From: Rhabdophis nuchalis
Lineage: Eukaryota; Chordata; Lepidosauria; Squamata; Natricidae
Length of the DNA stretch: 64,000 bases
Reading direction: 5' to 3'
Assembly: GCA_039707465.1 (NCBI GenBank)
Contig: CM077652.1
Location: 40,362,118-40,426,117, forward strand
Made by a program: the position numbers and the translations under genes. The notes beneath the pieces are model-generated. The model was not told the origin of the DNA. It saw only the letters and a program-made list of their open reading frames with translations, and ran no database searches. Position 1 is the first letter of the stretch. Each line of letters starts with the position of its first letter. Positions 36,721 through 49,269 of this stretch are shown piece after piece.

Positions 36721-38214
36721 TTAGCCAGGAACTGCAAATTTGGATCCAGAGCTCAAATTCGAACGAGAAACACATATTTGATGGTATCTGGGATGCAGAA
36801 GCCGAAAAACAAGTCGATTGGTTGATCGGAGCTTTCCCTGAGAAGTTACAGCAAAGCTTATCTCAGAATTGGCAAAAGAACTCTGTTTAGCCAGGAACTG
36901 CAAATTTGGATGCAGAGCTCAAATTCGTATGAGAAATACATATTAGATGGTATCTGGGATGCAGAAGCCGAGAAACAAGTCGATTGGTTGATCGGAGCTT
37001 TCCCTGAGAAGTTACAGCCAAGCGTATCTCAGAATTGACAAAAGAACTCAGTTTAGCCAGGAACTGCAAATTTGGATCCAGAGCTCAATTTTGAACGAGA
37101 AACACATATTGGATGGTATCTGGGATGCAGAAGCCGAAAAACAAGTCGATTGGTTGATCGGAGCTTTCCCTGAGAAGTTACAGCAAAGCGTATCTCAGAA
37201 TTGGCAAAAGAACTCAGTTTAGCCATGAACTGCAAATTTGGATGCAGAGCTCAAATTCGAACGAGAAACACATATTGGATGGTATCTGGGATGCAGAAGC
37301 CGAAAAACAAGTCGAAAGGTTGATCGGAGCTTTCCCTGAGAAGTTACAGCAAAGCGTATCTCAGAATTGGCAAAAGAACTCAGTTTAGCCAGGAACTGCA
37401 AATTTGGATCCAGAGCTCAAATTCGAACGAGAAACACATATTTGATGGTATCTGGGATGCAGAAGCCGAAAAACAAGTCGATTGGTTGATCGGAGCTTTC
37501 CCTGAGAAGTTACAGCAAAGCTTATCTCAGAATTGGCAAAAGAACTCAGTTTAGCCAGGAACTGCAAATTTGGATGCAGAGCTCAAATTCGTACGAGAAA
37601 TACATATTAGATGCTATCTGGGATGCAGAAGCCGAGAAACAAGTCGATTGGTTGATCGGAGCTTTCCCTGAGAAGTTACAGCCAAGCGTATCTCAGAATT
37701 GGCAAAAGAACTCAGTTTAGCCATGAACTGCAAATTTGGATGCAGAGCTCAAATTCGAACGAGAAACACATATTGGATGGTATCTGGGATGCAGAAGCCG
37801 AAAAACAAGTCGAAAGGTTGATCGGAGCTTTCCCTGAGAAGTTACAGCAAAGCGTATCTCAGAATTGGCAAAAGAACTCAGTTTAGCCAGGAACTGCAAA
37901 TTTGGATCCAGAGCTCAAATTCGAACGAGAAACACATATTTGATGGTATCTGGGATGCAGAAGCCGAAAAACAAGTCGATTGGTTGATCGGAGCTTTCCC
38001 TGAGAAGTTACAGCAAAGCTTATCTCAGAATTGGCAAAAGAACTCAGTTTAGCCAGGAACTGCAAATTTGGATGCAGAGCTCAAATTCGTACGAGAAATA
38101 CATATTAGATGCTATCTGGGATGCAGAAGCCGAGAAACAAGTCGATTGGTTGATCGGAGCTTTCCCTGAGAAGTTACAGCCAAGCGTATCTCAGAATTGG
38201 CAAAAGAACTCAGT
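36721..38214. repeat. Incomplete 6- and 3-monomer units leading the 8-mer HOR
   Basis: The six monomers from 36721 to 37716 have the same order as monomers 3 to 8 of the unit at 38215. The three from 37717 to 38214 repeat the last three (37219-37716). Marker states in order are CTCTGT, CGTATGAG, TTTGAACG, CCATG with CGAAAGG, GGATCC with AAAGCTTATC, and CGTACGAG with GATGCTATC. A private change gives GCTCAATTTTG near 37087. Confidence 0.75.
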
Positions 38215-41200
38215 TTAGCCATGAACTGCAAATTTGGATGCAGAGCTCAAATTCGAACGAGAAACACATATTGGATGGTATCTGGGATGCAGAAGCCGAA
38301 AAACAAGTCGAAAGGTTGATCGGAGCTTTCCCTGAGAAGTTACAGCAAAGCGTATCTCAGAATTGACAAAAGAACTCAGTTTAGCCATGAACTGCAAATT
38401 TGGATGCAGAGCTCAAATTCGAACGAGAAACACATATTGGATGGTATCTGGGATGCAGAAGCCGAAAAACAAGTCGAAAGGTTGATCGGAGCTTTCCCTG
38501 AGAAGTTACAGCAAAGCGTATCTCAGAATTGGCAAAAGAAATCAGTTTAGCCAGGAACTGCAAATTTGGATCCAGAGCTCAAATTCGAACGAGAAACACA
38601 TATTTGATGGTATCTGGGATGCAGAAGCCGAAAAACAAGTCGATTGGTTGATCGGAGCTTTCCCTGAGAAGTTACAGCAAAGCTTATCTCAGAATTGGCA
38701 AAAGAACTCTGTTTAGCCAGGAACTGCAAATTTGGATGCAGAGCTCAAATTCGTATGAGAAATACATATTAGATGGTATCTGGGATGCAGAAGCCGAGAA
38801 ACAAGTCGATTGGTTGATCGGAGCTTTCCCTGAGAAGTTACAGCCAAGCGTATCTCAGAATTGACAAAAGAACTCAGTTTAGCCAGGAACTGCAAATTTG
38901 GATCCAGAGCTCAAATTTGAACGAGAAACACATATTGGATGGTATCTGGGATGCAGAAGCCGAAAAACAAGTCGATTGGTTGATCGGAGCTTTCCCTGAG
39001 AAGTTACAGCAAAGCGTATCTCAGAATTGGCAAAAGAACTCAGTTTAGCCATGAACTGCAAATTTGGATGCAGAGCTCAAATTCGAACGAGAAACACATA
39101 TTGGATGGTATCTGGGATGCAGAAGCCGAAAAACAAGTCGAAAGGTTGATCGGAGCTTTCCCTGAGAAGTTACAGCAAAGCGTATCTCAGAATTGGCAAA
39201 AGAACTCAGTTTAGCCAGGAACTGCAAATTTGGATCCAGAGCTCAAATTCGAACGAGAAACACATATTTGATGGTATCTGGGATGCAGAAGCCGAAAAAC
39301 AAGTCGATTGGTTGATCGGAGCTTTCCCTGAGAAGTTACAGCAAAGCTTATCTCAGAATTGGCAAAAGAACTCAGTTTAGCCAGGAACTGCAAATTTGGA
39401 TGCAGAGCTCAAATTCGTACGAGAAATACATATTAGATGCTATCTGGGATGCAGAAGCCGAGAAACAAGTCGATTGGTTGATCGGAGCTTTCCCTGAGAA
39501 GTTACAGCCAAGCGTATCTCAGAATTGGCAAAAGAACTCAGTTTAGCCATGAACTGCAAATTTGGATGCAGAGCTCAAATTCGAACGAGAAACACATATT
39601 GGATGGTATCTGGGATGCAGAAGCCGAAAAACAAGTCGATTGGTTGATCTGAGCTTTCCCTGAGAAGTTACAGCCAAGCGTATCTCAGAATTGACAAAAG
39701 AACTCAGTTTAGCCAGGAACTGCAAATTTGGATCCAGAGCTCAAATTCGAACGAGAAACACATATTTGATGGTATCTGGGATGCAGAAGCCGAAAAACAA
39801 GTCGATTGGTTGATCGGAGCTTTCCCTGAGAAGTTACAGCAAAGCTTATCTCAGAATTGGCAAAAGAACTCTGTTTAGCCAGGAACTGCAAATTTGGATG
39901 CAGAGCTCAAATTCGTATGAGAAATACATATTAGATGGTATCTGGGATGCAGAAGCCGAGAAACAAGTCGATTGGTTGATCGGAGCTTTCCCTGAGAAGT
40001 TACAGCCAAGCGTATCTCAGAATTGACAAAAGAACTCAGTTTAGCCAGGAACTGCAAATTTGGATCCAGAGCTCAAATTTGAACGAGAAACACATATTGG
40101 ATGGTATCTGGGATGCAGAAGCCGAAAAACAAGTCGATTGGTTGATCGGAGCTTTCCCTGAGAAGTTACAGCAAAGCGTATCTCAGAATTGGCAAAAGAA
40201 CTCAGTTTAGCCATGAACTGCAAATTTGGATGCAGAGCTCAAATTCGAACGAGAAACACATATTGGATGGTATCTGGGATGCAGAAGCCGAAAAACAAGT
40301 CGAAAGGTTGATCGGAGCTTTCCCTGAGAAGTTACAGCAAAGCGTATCTCAGAATTGGCAAAAGAACTCAGTTTAGCCAGGAACTGCAAATTTGGATCCA
40401 GAGCTCAAATTCGAACGAGAAACACATATTTGATGGTATCTGGGATGCAGAAGCCGAAAAACAAGTCGATTGGTTGATCGGAGCTTTCCCTGAGAAGTTA
40501 CAGCAAAGCTTATCTCAGAATTGGCAAAAGAACTCAGTTTAGCCAGGAACTGCAAATTTGGATGCAGAGCTCAAATTCGTACGAGAAATACATATTAGAT
40601 GCTATCTGGGATGCAGAAGCCGAGAAACAAGTCGATTGGTTGATCGGAGCTTTCCCTGAGAAGTTACAGCCAAGCGTATCTCAGAATTGGCAAAAGAACT
40701 CAGTTTAGCCATGAACTGCAAATTTGGATGCAGAGCTCAAATTCGAACGAGAAACACATATTGGATGGTATCTGGGATGCAGAAGCCGAAAAACAAGTCG
40801 AAAGGTTGATCGGAGCTTTCCCTGAGAAGTTACAGCAAAGCGTATCTCAGAATTGACAAAAGAACTCAGTTTAGCCATGAACTGCAAATTTGGATGCAGA
40901 GCTCAAATTCGAACGAGAAACACATATTGGATGGTATCTGGGATGCAGAAGCCGAAAAACAAGTCGAAAGGTTGATCGGAGCTTTCCCTGAGAAGTTACA
41001 GCAAAGCGTATCTCAGAATTGGCAAAAGAAATCAGTTTAGCCAGGAACTGCAAATTTGGATCCAGAGCTCAAATTCGAACGAGAAACACATATTTGATGG
41101 TATCTGGGATGCAGAAGCCGAAAAACAAGTCGATTGGTTGATCGGAGCTTTCCCTGAGAAGTTACAGCAAAGCTTATCTCAGAATTGGCAAAAGAACTCT

Positions 41201-43028
41201 GTTTAGCCAGGAACTGCAAATTTGGATGCAGAGCTCAAATTCGTATGAGAAATACATATTAGATGGTATCTGGGATGCAGAAGCCGAGAAACAAGTCGAT
41301 TGGTTGATCGGAGCTTTCCCTGAGAAGTTACAGCCAAGCGTATCTCAGAATTGACAAAAGAACTCAGTTTAGCCAGGAACTGCAAATTTGGATCCAGAGC
41401 TCAAATTTGAACGAGAAACACATATTGGATGGTATCTGGGATGCAGAAGCCGAAAAACAAGTCGATTGGTTGATCGGAGCTTTCCCTGAGAAGTTACAGC
41501 AAAGCGTATCTCAGAATTGGCAAAAGAACTCAGTTTAGCCATGAACTGCAAATTTGGATGCAGAGCTCAAATTCGAACGAGAAACACATATTGGATGGTA
41601 TCTGGGATGCAGAAGCCGAAAAACAAGTCGAAAGGTTGATCGGAGCTTTCCCTGAGAAGTTACAGCAAAGCGTATCTCAGAATTGGCAAAAGAACTCAGT
41701 TTAGCCAGGAACTGCAAATTTGGATCCAGAGCTCAAATTCGAACGAGAAACACATATTTGATGGTATCTGGGATGCAGAAGCCGAAAAACAAGTCGATTG
41801 GTTGATCGGAGCTTTCCCTGAGAAGTTACAGCAAAGCTTATCTCAGAATTGGCAAAAGAACTCAGTTTAGCCAGGAACTGCAAATTTGGATGCAGAGCTC
41901 AAATTCGTACGAGAAATACATATTAGATGCTATCTGGGATGCAGAAGCCGAGAAACAAGTCGATTGGTTGATCGGAGCTTTCCCTGAGAAGTTACAGCCA
42001 AGCGTATCTCAGAATTGGCAAAAGAACTCAGTTTAGCCATGAACTGCAAATTTGGATGCAGAGCTCAAATTCGAACGAGAAACACATATTGGATGGTATC
42101 TGGGATGCAGAAGCCGAAAAACAAGTCGAAAGGTTGATCGGAGCTTTCCCTGAGAAGTTACAGCAAAGCGTATCTCAGAATTGACAAAAGAACTCAGTTT
42201 AGCCATGAACTGCAAATTTGGATGCAGAGCTCAAATTCGAACGAGAAACACATATTGGATGGTATCTGGGATGCAGAAGCCGAAAAACAAGTCGAAAGGT
42301 TGATCGGAGCTTTCCCTGAGAAGTTACAGCAAAGCGTATCTCAGAATTGGCAAAAGAAATCAGTTTAGCCAGGAACTGCAAATTTGGATCCAGAGCTCAA
42401 ATTCGAACGAGAAACACATATTTGATGGTATCTGGGATGCAGAAGCCGAAAAACAAGTCGATTGGTTGATCGGAGCTTTCCCTGAGAAGTTACAGCAAAG
42501 CTTATCTCAGAATTGGCAAAAGAACTCTGTTTAGCCAGGAACTGCAAATTTGGATGCAGAGCTCAAATTCGTATGAGAAATACATATTAGATGGTATCTG
42601 GGATGCAGAAGCCGAGAAACAAGTCGATTGGTTGATCGGAGCTTTCCCTGAGAAGTTACAGCCAAGCGTATCTCAGAATTGACAAAAGAACTCAGTTTAG
42701 CCAGGAACTGCAAATTTGGATCCAGAGCTCAAATTTGAACGAGAAACACATATTGGATGGTATCTGGGATGCAGAAGCCGAAAAACAAGTCGATTGGTTG
42801 ATCGGAGCTTTCCCTGAGAAGTTACAGCAAAGCGTATCTCAGAATTGGCAAAAGAACTCAGTTTAGCCATGAACTGCAAATTTGGATGCAGAGCTCAAAT
42901 TCGAACGAGAAACACATATTGGATGGTATCTGGGATGCAGAAGCCGAAAAACAAGTCGAAAGGTTGATCGGAGCTTTCCCTGAGAAGTTACAGCAAAGCG
43001 TATCTCAGAATTGGCAAAAGAACTCAGT
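38215..43028. repeat. 8-monomer HOR (1,328 bp) in tandem, with one 7-mer
   Basis: Units are 38215-39542 (8 monomers), 39543-40704 (7), 40705-42032 (8) and 42033 to about 43028 (6, then broken). Each full unit opens with a CCATG/CGAAAGG/TTGAC monomer and a CCATG/CGAAAGG monomer ending AAGAAATCAG. In the 7-mer, one monomer with GATCTGAGC, GCCAAGCG and TTGAC replaces these two. I saw no mismatch between the 8-monomer units on reading. This is the most regular stretch of the window. Confidence 0.85.
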
Positions 43029-43625
43029 TTAGCCAGGAACTGCAAATTTGGATCCAGAGCTCAAATTCGAACGAGAAACACATATTGGATGGTATCTGGG
43101 ATGCAGAAGCCGAAAAACAAGTCGATTGGTTGATCGGAGCTTTCCCTGAGAAGTTACAGCAAAGCGTATCTCAGAATTGACAAAAGAACTCAGTTTAGCC
43201 AGGAACTGCAAATTTGGATCCAGAGCTCAAATTCGAACGAGAAACACATATTTGATGGTATCTGGGATGCAGAAGCCGAAAAACAAGTCGATTGGTTGAT
43301 CGGAGCTTTCCCTGAGAAGTTACAGCAAAGCTTATCTCAGAATTGGCAAAAGAACTCAGTTTAGCCAGGAACTGCAAATTTGGATGCAGAGCTCAAATTC
43401 GTACAAGAAATACATATTAGATGGTATCTGGGATGCAGAAGCCGAGAAACAAGTCGATTGGTTGATCGGAGCTTTCCCTGAGAAGTTACAGCCAAGCGTA
43501 TCTCAGAATTGGCAAAAGAACTCAGTTTATCCAGGAACTGCAAATTTGGATCCAGAGCTCAAATTCGAACGAGAAACACATATTGGATGGTATCTGGGAT
43601 GCAGAAGCCGAAAAACAAGTCGAAA
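43029..43625. repeat. Junction between the 8-mer and 34-mer domains
   Basis: The 8-mer order stops at 43029, where a GGATCC monomer with ordinary TTGGATGG and a TTGAC end appears. Monomer 43361 carries the CGTACAAG haplotype. Monomer 43527 is recombinant: GGATCC, TTGGATGG and CGAAAGG on the left, and AAAGCTTATC with CTCTGT on the right. It also has TTATCC in place of TTAGCC (43530), which removes the recurrent plus-strand TAG. Confidence 0.7.
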
Positions 43626-46600
43626 GGTTGATCGGAGCTTTCCCTGAGAAGTTACAGCAAAGCTTATCTCAGAATTGGCAAAAGAACTCTGTTTAGCCAG
43701 GAACTGCAAATTTGGATGCAGAGCTCAAATTCGTATGAGAAATACATATTAGATGGTATCTGGGATGCAGAAGCCGAGAAACAAGTCGATTGGTTGATCG
43801 GAGCTTTCCCTGAGAAGTTACAGCCAAGCGTATCTCAGAATTGACAAAAGAACTCAGTTTAGCCAGGAACTGCAAATTTGGATCCAGAGCTCAAATTTGA
43901 ACGAGAAACACATATTGGATGGTATCTGGGATGCAGAAGCCGAAAAACAAGTCGATTGGTTGATCTGAGCTTTCCCTGAGAAGTTACAGCAAAGCATATC
44001 TCAGAATTGGCAAAAGAACTCAGTTTAGCCAGGAACTGCAAATTTGGATGCAGAGCTCAAATTCGTACGAGAAATACATATTGGATGGTATCTGGGATGC
44101 AGAAGCCGAGAAACAAGTCGATTGGTTGATCGGAGATTTCCCTGAGAAGTTACAGCCAAGCGTATCTCAGAATTGACAAAAGAACTCAGTTTAGCCAGGA
44201 ACTGCAAATTTCGATCCAGAGCTCAAATTCGTACGAGAAATACATATTGGATGGTATCTGGGATGCAGAAGCCGAGAAACAAGTCGATTGGTTGATCGGA
44301 GATTTCCCTGAGAAGTTACAGCAAAGCGTATCTCAGAATTGGCAAAAGAACTCAGTTTAGCCATGAACTGCAAATTTGGATGCAGAGCTCAAATTCGAAC
44401 GAGAAACACATATTGGATGGTATCTGGGATGCAGAAGCCGAAAAACAAGTCGATTGGTTGATCTGAGCTTTCCCTGAGAAGTTACAGCAAAGCGTATCTC
44501 AGAATTGGCAAAAGAACTCAGTTTAGCCAGGAACTGCAAATTTGGATGCAGAGCTCAAATTCGAACGAGAAACACATATTGGATGGTATCTGGGATGCAG
44601 AAGCCGAAAAACAAGTCGATTGGTTGATCGGAGCTTTCCCTGAGAAGTTACAGCAAAGCGTATCTCAGAATTGGCAAAAGAACTCAGTTTAGCCATGAAC
44701 TGCAAATTTGGATGCAGAGCTCAAATTCGAACGAGAAACACATATTGGATGGTATCTGGGATGCAGAAGCCGAAAAACAAGTCGATTGGTTGATCTGAGC
44801 TTTCCCTGAGAAGTTACAGCCAAGCGTATCTCAGAATTGACAAAAGAACTCAGTTTAGCCAGGAACTGCAAATTTGGATCCAGAGCTCAAATTCGAACGA
44901 GAAACACATATTTGATGGTATCTGGGATGCAGAAGCCGAAAAACAAGTCGATTGGTTGATCGGAGCTTTCCCTGAGAAGTTACAGCAAAGCTTATCTCAG
45001 AATTGGCAAAAGAACTCAGTTTAGCCAGGAACTGCAAATTTGGATGCAGAGCTCAAATTCGTACGAGAAATACATATTAGATGCTATCTGGGATGCAGAA
45101 GCCGAGAAACAAGTCGATTGGTTGATCGGAGCTTTCCCTGAGAAGTTACAGCCAAGCGTATCTCAGAATTGGCAAAAGAACTCAGTTTAGCCATGAACTG
45201 CAAATTTGGATGCAGAGCTCAAATTCGAACGAGAAACACATATTGGATGGTATCTGGGATGCAGAAGCCGAAAAACAAGTCGAAAGGTTGATCGGAGCTT
45301 TCCCTGAGAAGTTACAGCAAAGCGTATCTCAGAATTGGCAAAAGAACTCAGTTTAGCCAGGAACTGCAAATTTGGATCCAGAGCTCAAATTCGAACGAGA
45401 AACACATATTTGATGGTATCTGGGATGCAGAAGCCGAAAAACAAGTCTATTGGTTGATCGGAGCTTTCCCTGAGAAGTTACAGCAAAGCTTATCTCAGAA
45501 TTGGCAAAAGAACTCTGTTTAGCCAGGAACTGCAAATTTGGATGCAGAGCTCAAATTCGTATGAGAAATACATATTAGATGGTATCTGGGATGCAGAAGC
45601 CGAGAAACAAGTCGATTGGTTGATCGGAGCTTTCCCTGAGAAGTTACAGCCAAGCGTATCTCAGAATTGACAAAAGAACTCAGTTTAGCCAGGAACTGCA
45701 AATTTGGATCCAGAGCTCAAATTTGAACGAGAAACACATATTGGATGGTATCTGGGATGCAGAAGCCGAAAAACAAGTCGATTGGTTGATCGGAGCTTTC
45801 CCTGAGAAGTTACAGCAAAGCGTATCTCAGAATTGGCAAAAGAACTCAGTTTAGCCATGAATTGCAAATTTGGATGCAGAGCTCAAATTCGAACGAGAAA
45901 CACATATTGGATGGTATCTGGGATGCAGAAGCCGAAAAACAAGTCGAAAGGTTGATCGGAGCTTTCCCTGAGAAGTTACAGCAAAGCGTATCTCAGAATT
46001 GGCAAAAGAACTCAGTTTAGCCATGAACTGCAAATTTGGATGCAGAGCTCAAATTCGAACGAGAAACACATATTGGATGGTATCTGGGATGCAGAAGCCG
46101 AAAAACAAGTCGAAAGGTTGATCGGAGCTTTCCCTGAGAAGTTACAGCAAAGCGTATCTCAGAATTGGCAAAAGAAATCAGTTTAGCCAGGAACTGCAAA
46201 TTTGGATCCAGAGCTCAAATTCGAACGAGAAACACATATTTGATGGTATCTGGGATGCAGAAGCCGAAAAACAAGTCGATTGGTTGATCGGAGCTTTCCC
46301 TGAGAAGTTACAGCAAAGCTTATCTCAGAATTGGCAAAAGAACTCTGTTTAGCCAGGAACTGCAAATTTGGATGCAGAGCTCAAATTCGTATGAGAAATA
46401 CATATTAGATGGTATCTGGGATGCAGAAGCCGAGAAACAAGTCGATTGGTTGATCGGAGCTTTCCCTGAGAAGTTACAGCCAAGCGTATCTCAGAATTGA
46501 CAAAAGAACTCAGTTTAGCCAGGAACTGCAAATTTGGATCCAGAGCTCAAATTTGAACGAGAAACACATATTGGATGGTATCTGGGATGCAGAAGCCGAA

Positions 46601-49269
46601 AAACAAGTCGATTGGTTGATCGGAGCTTTCCCTGAGAAGTTACAGCAAAGCGTATCTCAGAATTGGCAAAAGAACTCAGTTTAGCCATGAACTGCAAATT
46701 TGGATGCAGAGCTCAAATTCGAACGAGAAACACATATTGGATGGTATCTGGGATGCAGAAGCCGAAAAACAAGTTGAAAGGTTGATCGGAGCTTTCCCTG
46801 AGAAGTTACAGCAAAGCGTATCTCAGAATTGGCAAAAGAACTCAGTTTAGCCAGGTACTACAAATTTGGATGCAGAGCTCAAATTCGAACGAGAAACACA
46901 TATTGGATGGTATCTGGGATGCAGAAGCCGAAAAACAAGTCGATTGGTTGATCAGAGCTTTCCCTGAGAAGTTACAGCAAAGCGTATCTCAGAATTGACA
47001 AAAGAACTCAGTTTAGCCAGGAACTGCAAATTTGGATCCAGAGCTCAAATTCGAACGAGAAACACATATTTGATGGTATCTGGGATGCAGAAGCCGAAAA
47101 ACAAGTCGATTGGTTGATCGGAGCTTTCCCTGAGAAGTTACAGCAAAGCTTATCTCAGAATTGGCAAAAGAACTCAGTTTAGCCAGGAACTGCAAATTTG
47201 GATGCAGAGCTCAAATTCGTACAAGAAATACATATTAGATGGTATCTGGGATGCAGAAGCCGAGAAACAAGTCGATTGGTTGATCGGAGCTTTCCCTGAG
47301 AAGTTACAGCCAAGCGTATCTCAGAATTGGCAAAAGAACTCAGTTTAGCCATGAACTGCAAATTTGGATGCAGAGCTCAAATTCGAACGAGAAACACATA
47401 TTGGATGGTATCTGGGATGCAGAAGCCGAAAAACAAGTCGAAAGGTTGATCGGAGCTTTCCCTGAGAAGTTACAGCAAAGCGTATCTCAGAATTGGCAAA
47501 AGAACTCAGTTTAGCCAGGAACTGCAAATTTGGATCCAGAGCTCAAATTCGAACGAGAAACACATATTTGATGGTATCTGGGATGCAGAAGCCGAAAAAC
47601 AAGTCGATTGGTTGATCGGAGCTTTCCCTGAGAAGTTACAGCAAAGCTTATCTCAGAATTGGCAAAAGAACTCTGTTTAGCCAGGAACTGCAAATTTGGA
47701 TGCAGAGCTCAAATTCGTATGAGAAATACATATTAGATGGTATCTGGGATGCAGAAGCCGAGAAACAAGTCGATTGGTTGATCGGAGCTTTCCCTGAGAA
47801 GTTACAGCCAAGCGTATCTCAGAATTGACAAAAGAACTCAGTTTAGCCAGGAACTGCAAATTTGGATCCAGAGCTCAAATTTGAACGAGAAACACATATT
47901 GGATGGTATCTGGGATGCAGAAGCCGAAAAACAAGTCGATTGGTTGATCTGAGCTTTCCCTGAGAAGTTACAGCAAAGCATATCTCAGAATTGGCAAAAG
48001 AACTCAGTTTAGCCAGGAACTGCAAATTTGGATGCAGAGCTCAAATTCGTACGAGAAATACATATTGGATGGTATCTGGGATGCAGAAGCCGAGAAACAA
48101 GTCGATTGGTTGATCGGAGATTTCCCTGAGAAGTTACAGCCAAGCGTATCTCAGAATTGACAAAAGAACTCAGTTTAGCCAGGAACTGCAAATTTCGATC
48201 CAGAGCTCAAATTCGAACGAGAAACACATATTGGATGGTATCTGGGATGCAGAAGCCGAAAAACAAGTCGATTGGTTGATCGAAGCTTTTCCTGAGAAGT
48301 TACAGCAAAGCGTATCTCAGAATTGGCAAAAGAACTCAGTTTAGCCAGGAACTGCAAATTTGGATGCAGAGCTCAAATTCGAACGAGAAACACATATTGG
48401 ATGGTATCTGGGATGCAGAAGCCGAAAAACAAGTCGATTGGTTGATCTGAGCTTTCCCTGAGAAGTTACAGCAAAGCTTATCTCAGAATTGGCAAAAGAA
48501 CTCAGTTTAGCCAGGAACTGCAAATTTGGATGCAGAGCTCAAATTCGTACGAGAAATACATATTAGATGGTATCTGGGATGCAGAAGCCGAGAAACAAGT
48601 CGATTGGTTGATCGGAGCTTTCCCTGAGAAGTTACAGCCAAGCGTATCTCAGAATTGACAAAAGAACTCAGTTTAGCCAGGAACTGCAAATTTGGATCCA
48701 GAGCTCAAATTTGAACGAGAAACACATATTGGATGGTATCTGGGATGCAGAAGCCGAAAAACAAGTCGATTGGTTGATCGGAGCTTTCCCTGAGAAGTTA
48801 CAGCAAAGCTTATCTCAGAATTGGCAAAAGAACTCAGTTTAGCCAGGAACTGCAAATTTGGATGCAGAGCTCAAATTCGTACAAGAAATACATATTAGAT
48901 GGTATCTGGGATGCAGAAGCCGAGAAACAAGTCGATTGGTTGATCGGAGCTTTCCCTGAGAAGTTACAGCCAAGCGTATCTCAGAATTGGCAAAAGAACT
49001 CAGTTTAGCCAGGAACTGCAAATTTGGATCCAGAGCTCAAATTCAAACGAGAAACACATATTGGATGGTATCTGGGATGCAGAAGCCGAAAAACAAGTCG
49101 AAAGGTTGATCGGAGCTTTCCCTGAGAAGTTACAGCAAAGCGTATCTCAGAATTGGCAAAAGAACTCAGTTTAGCCAGGAACTGCAAATTTGGATCCAGA
49201 GCTCAAATTCGAACGAGAAACACATATTTGATGGTATCTGGGATGCAGAAGCCGAAAAACAAGTCGATT
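43626..49269. repeat. 34-monomer HOR (5,644 bp), copy 1
   Basis: Rare markers found here recur exactly 5,644 bp to the right: AGTCTATTGG (about 45448), CCATGAATTGC (45851 monomer), AAGTTGAAAGG (about 46775), TTTCGATCC (48175 monomer) and GAAGCTTTTCC (about 48285). The first two thirds are also a copy of about 32006-35821, 70 units to the left. In that comparison the pair shares AGTCTATTGG and AAGTTGAAAGG but differs at CCATGAATTGC. Confidence 0.9.
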
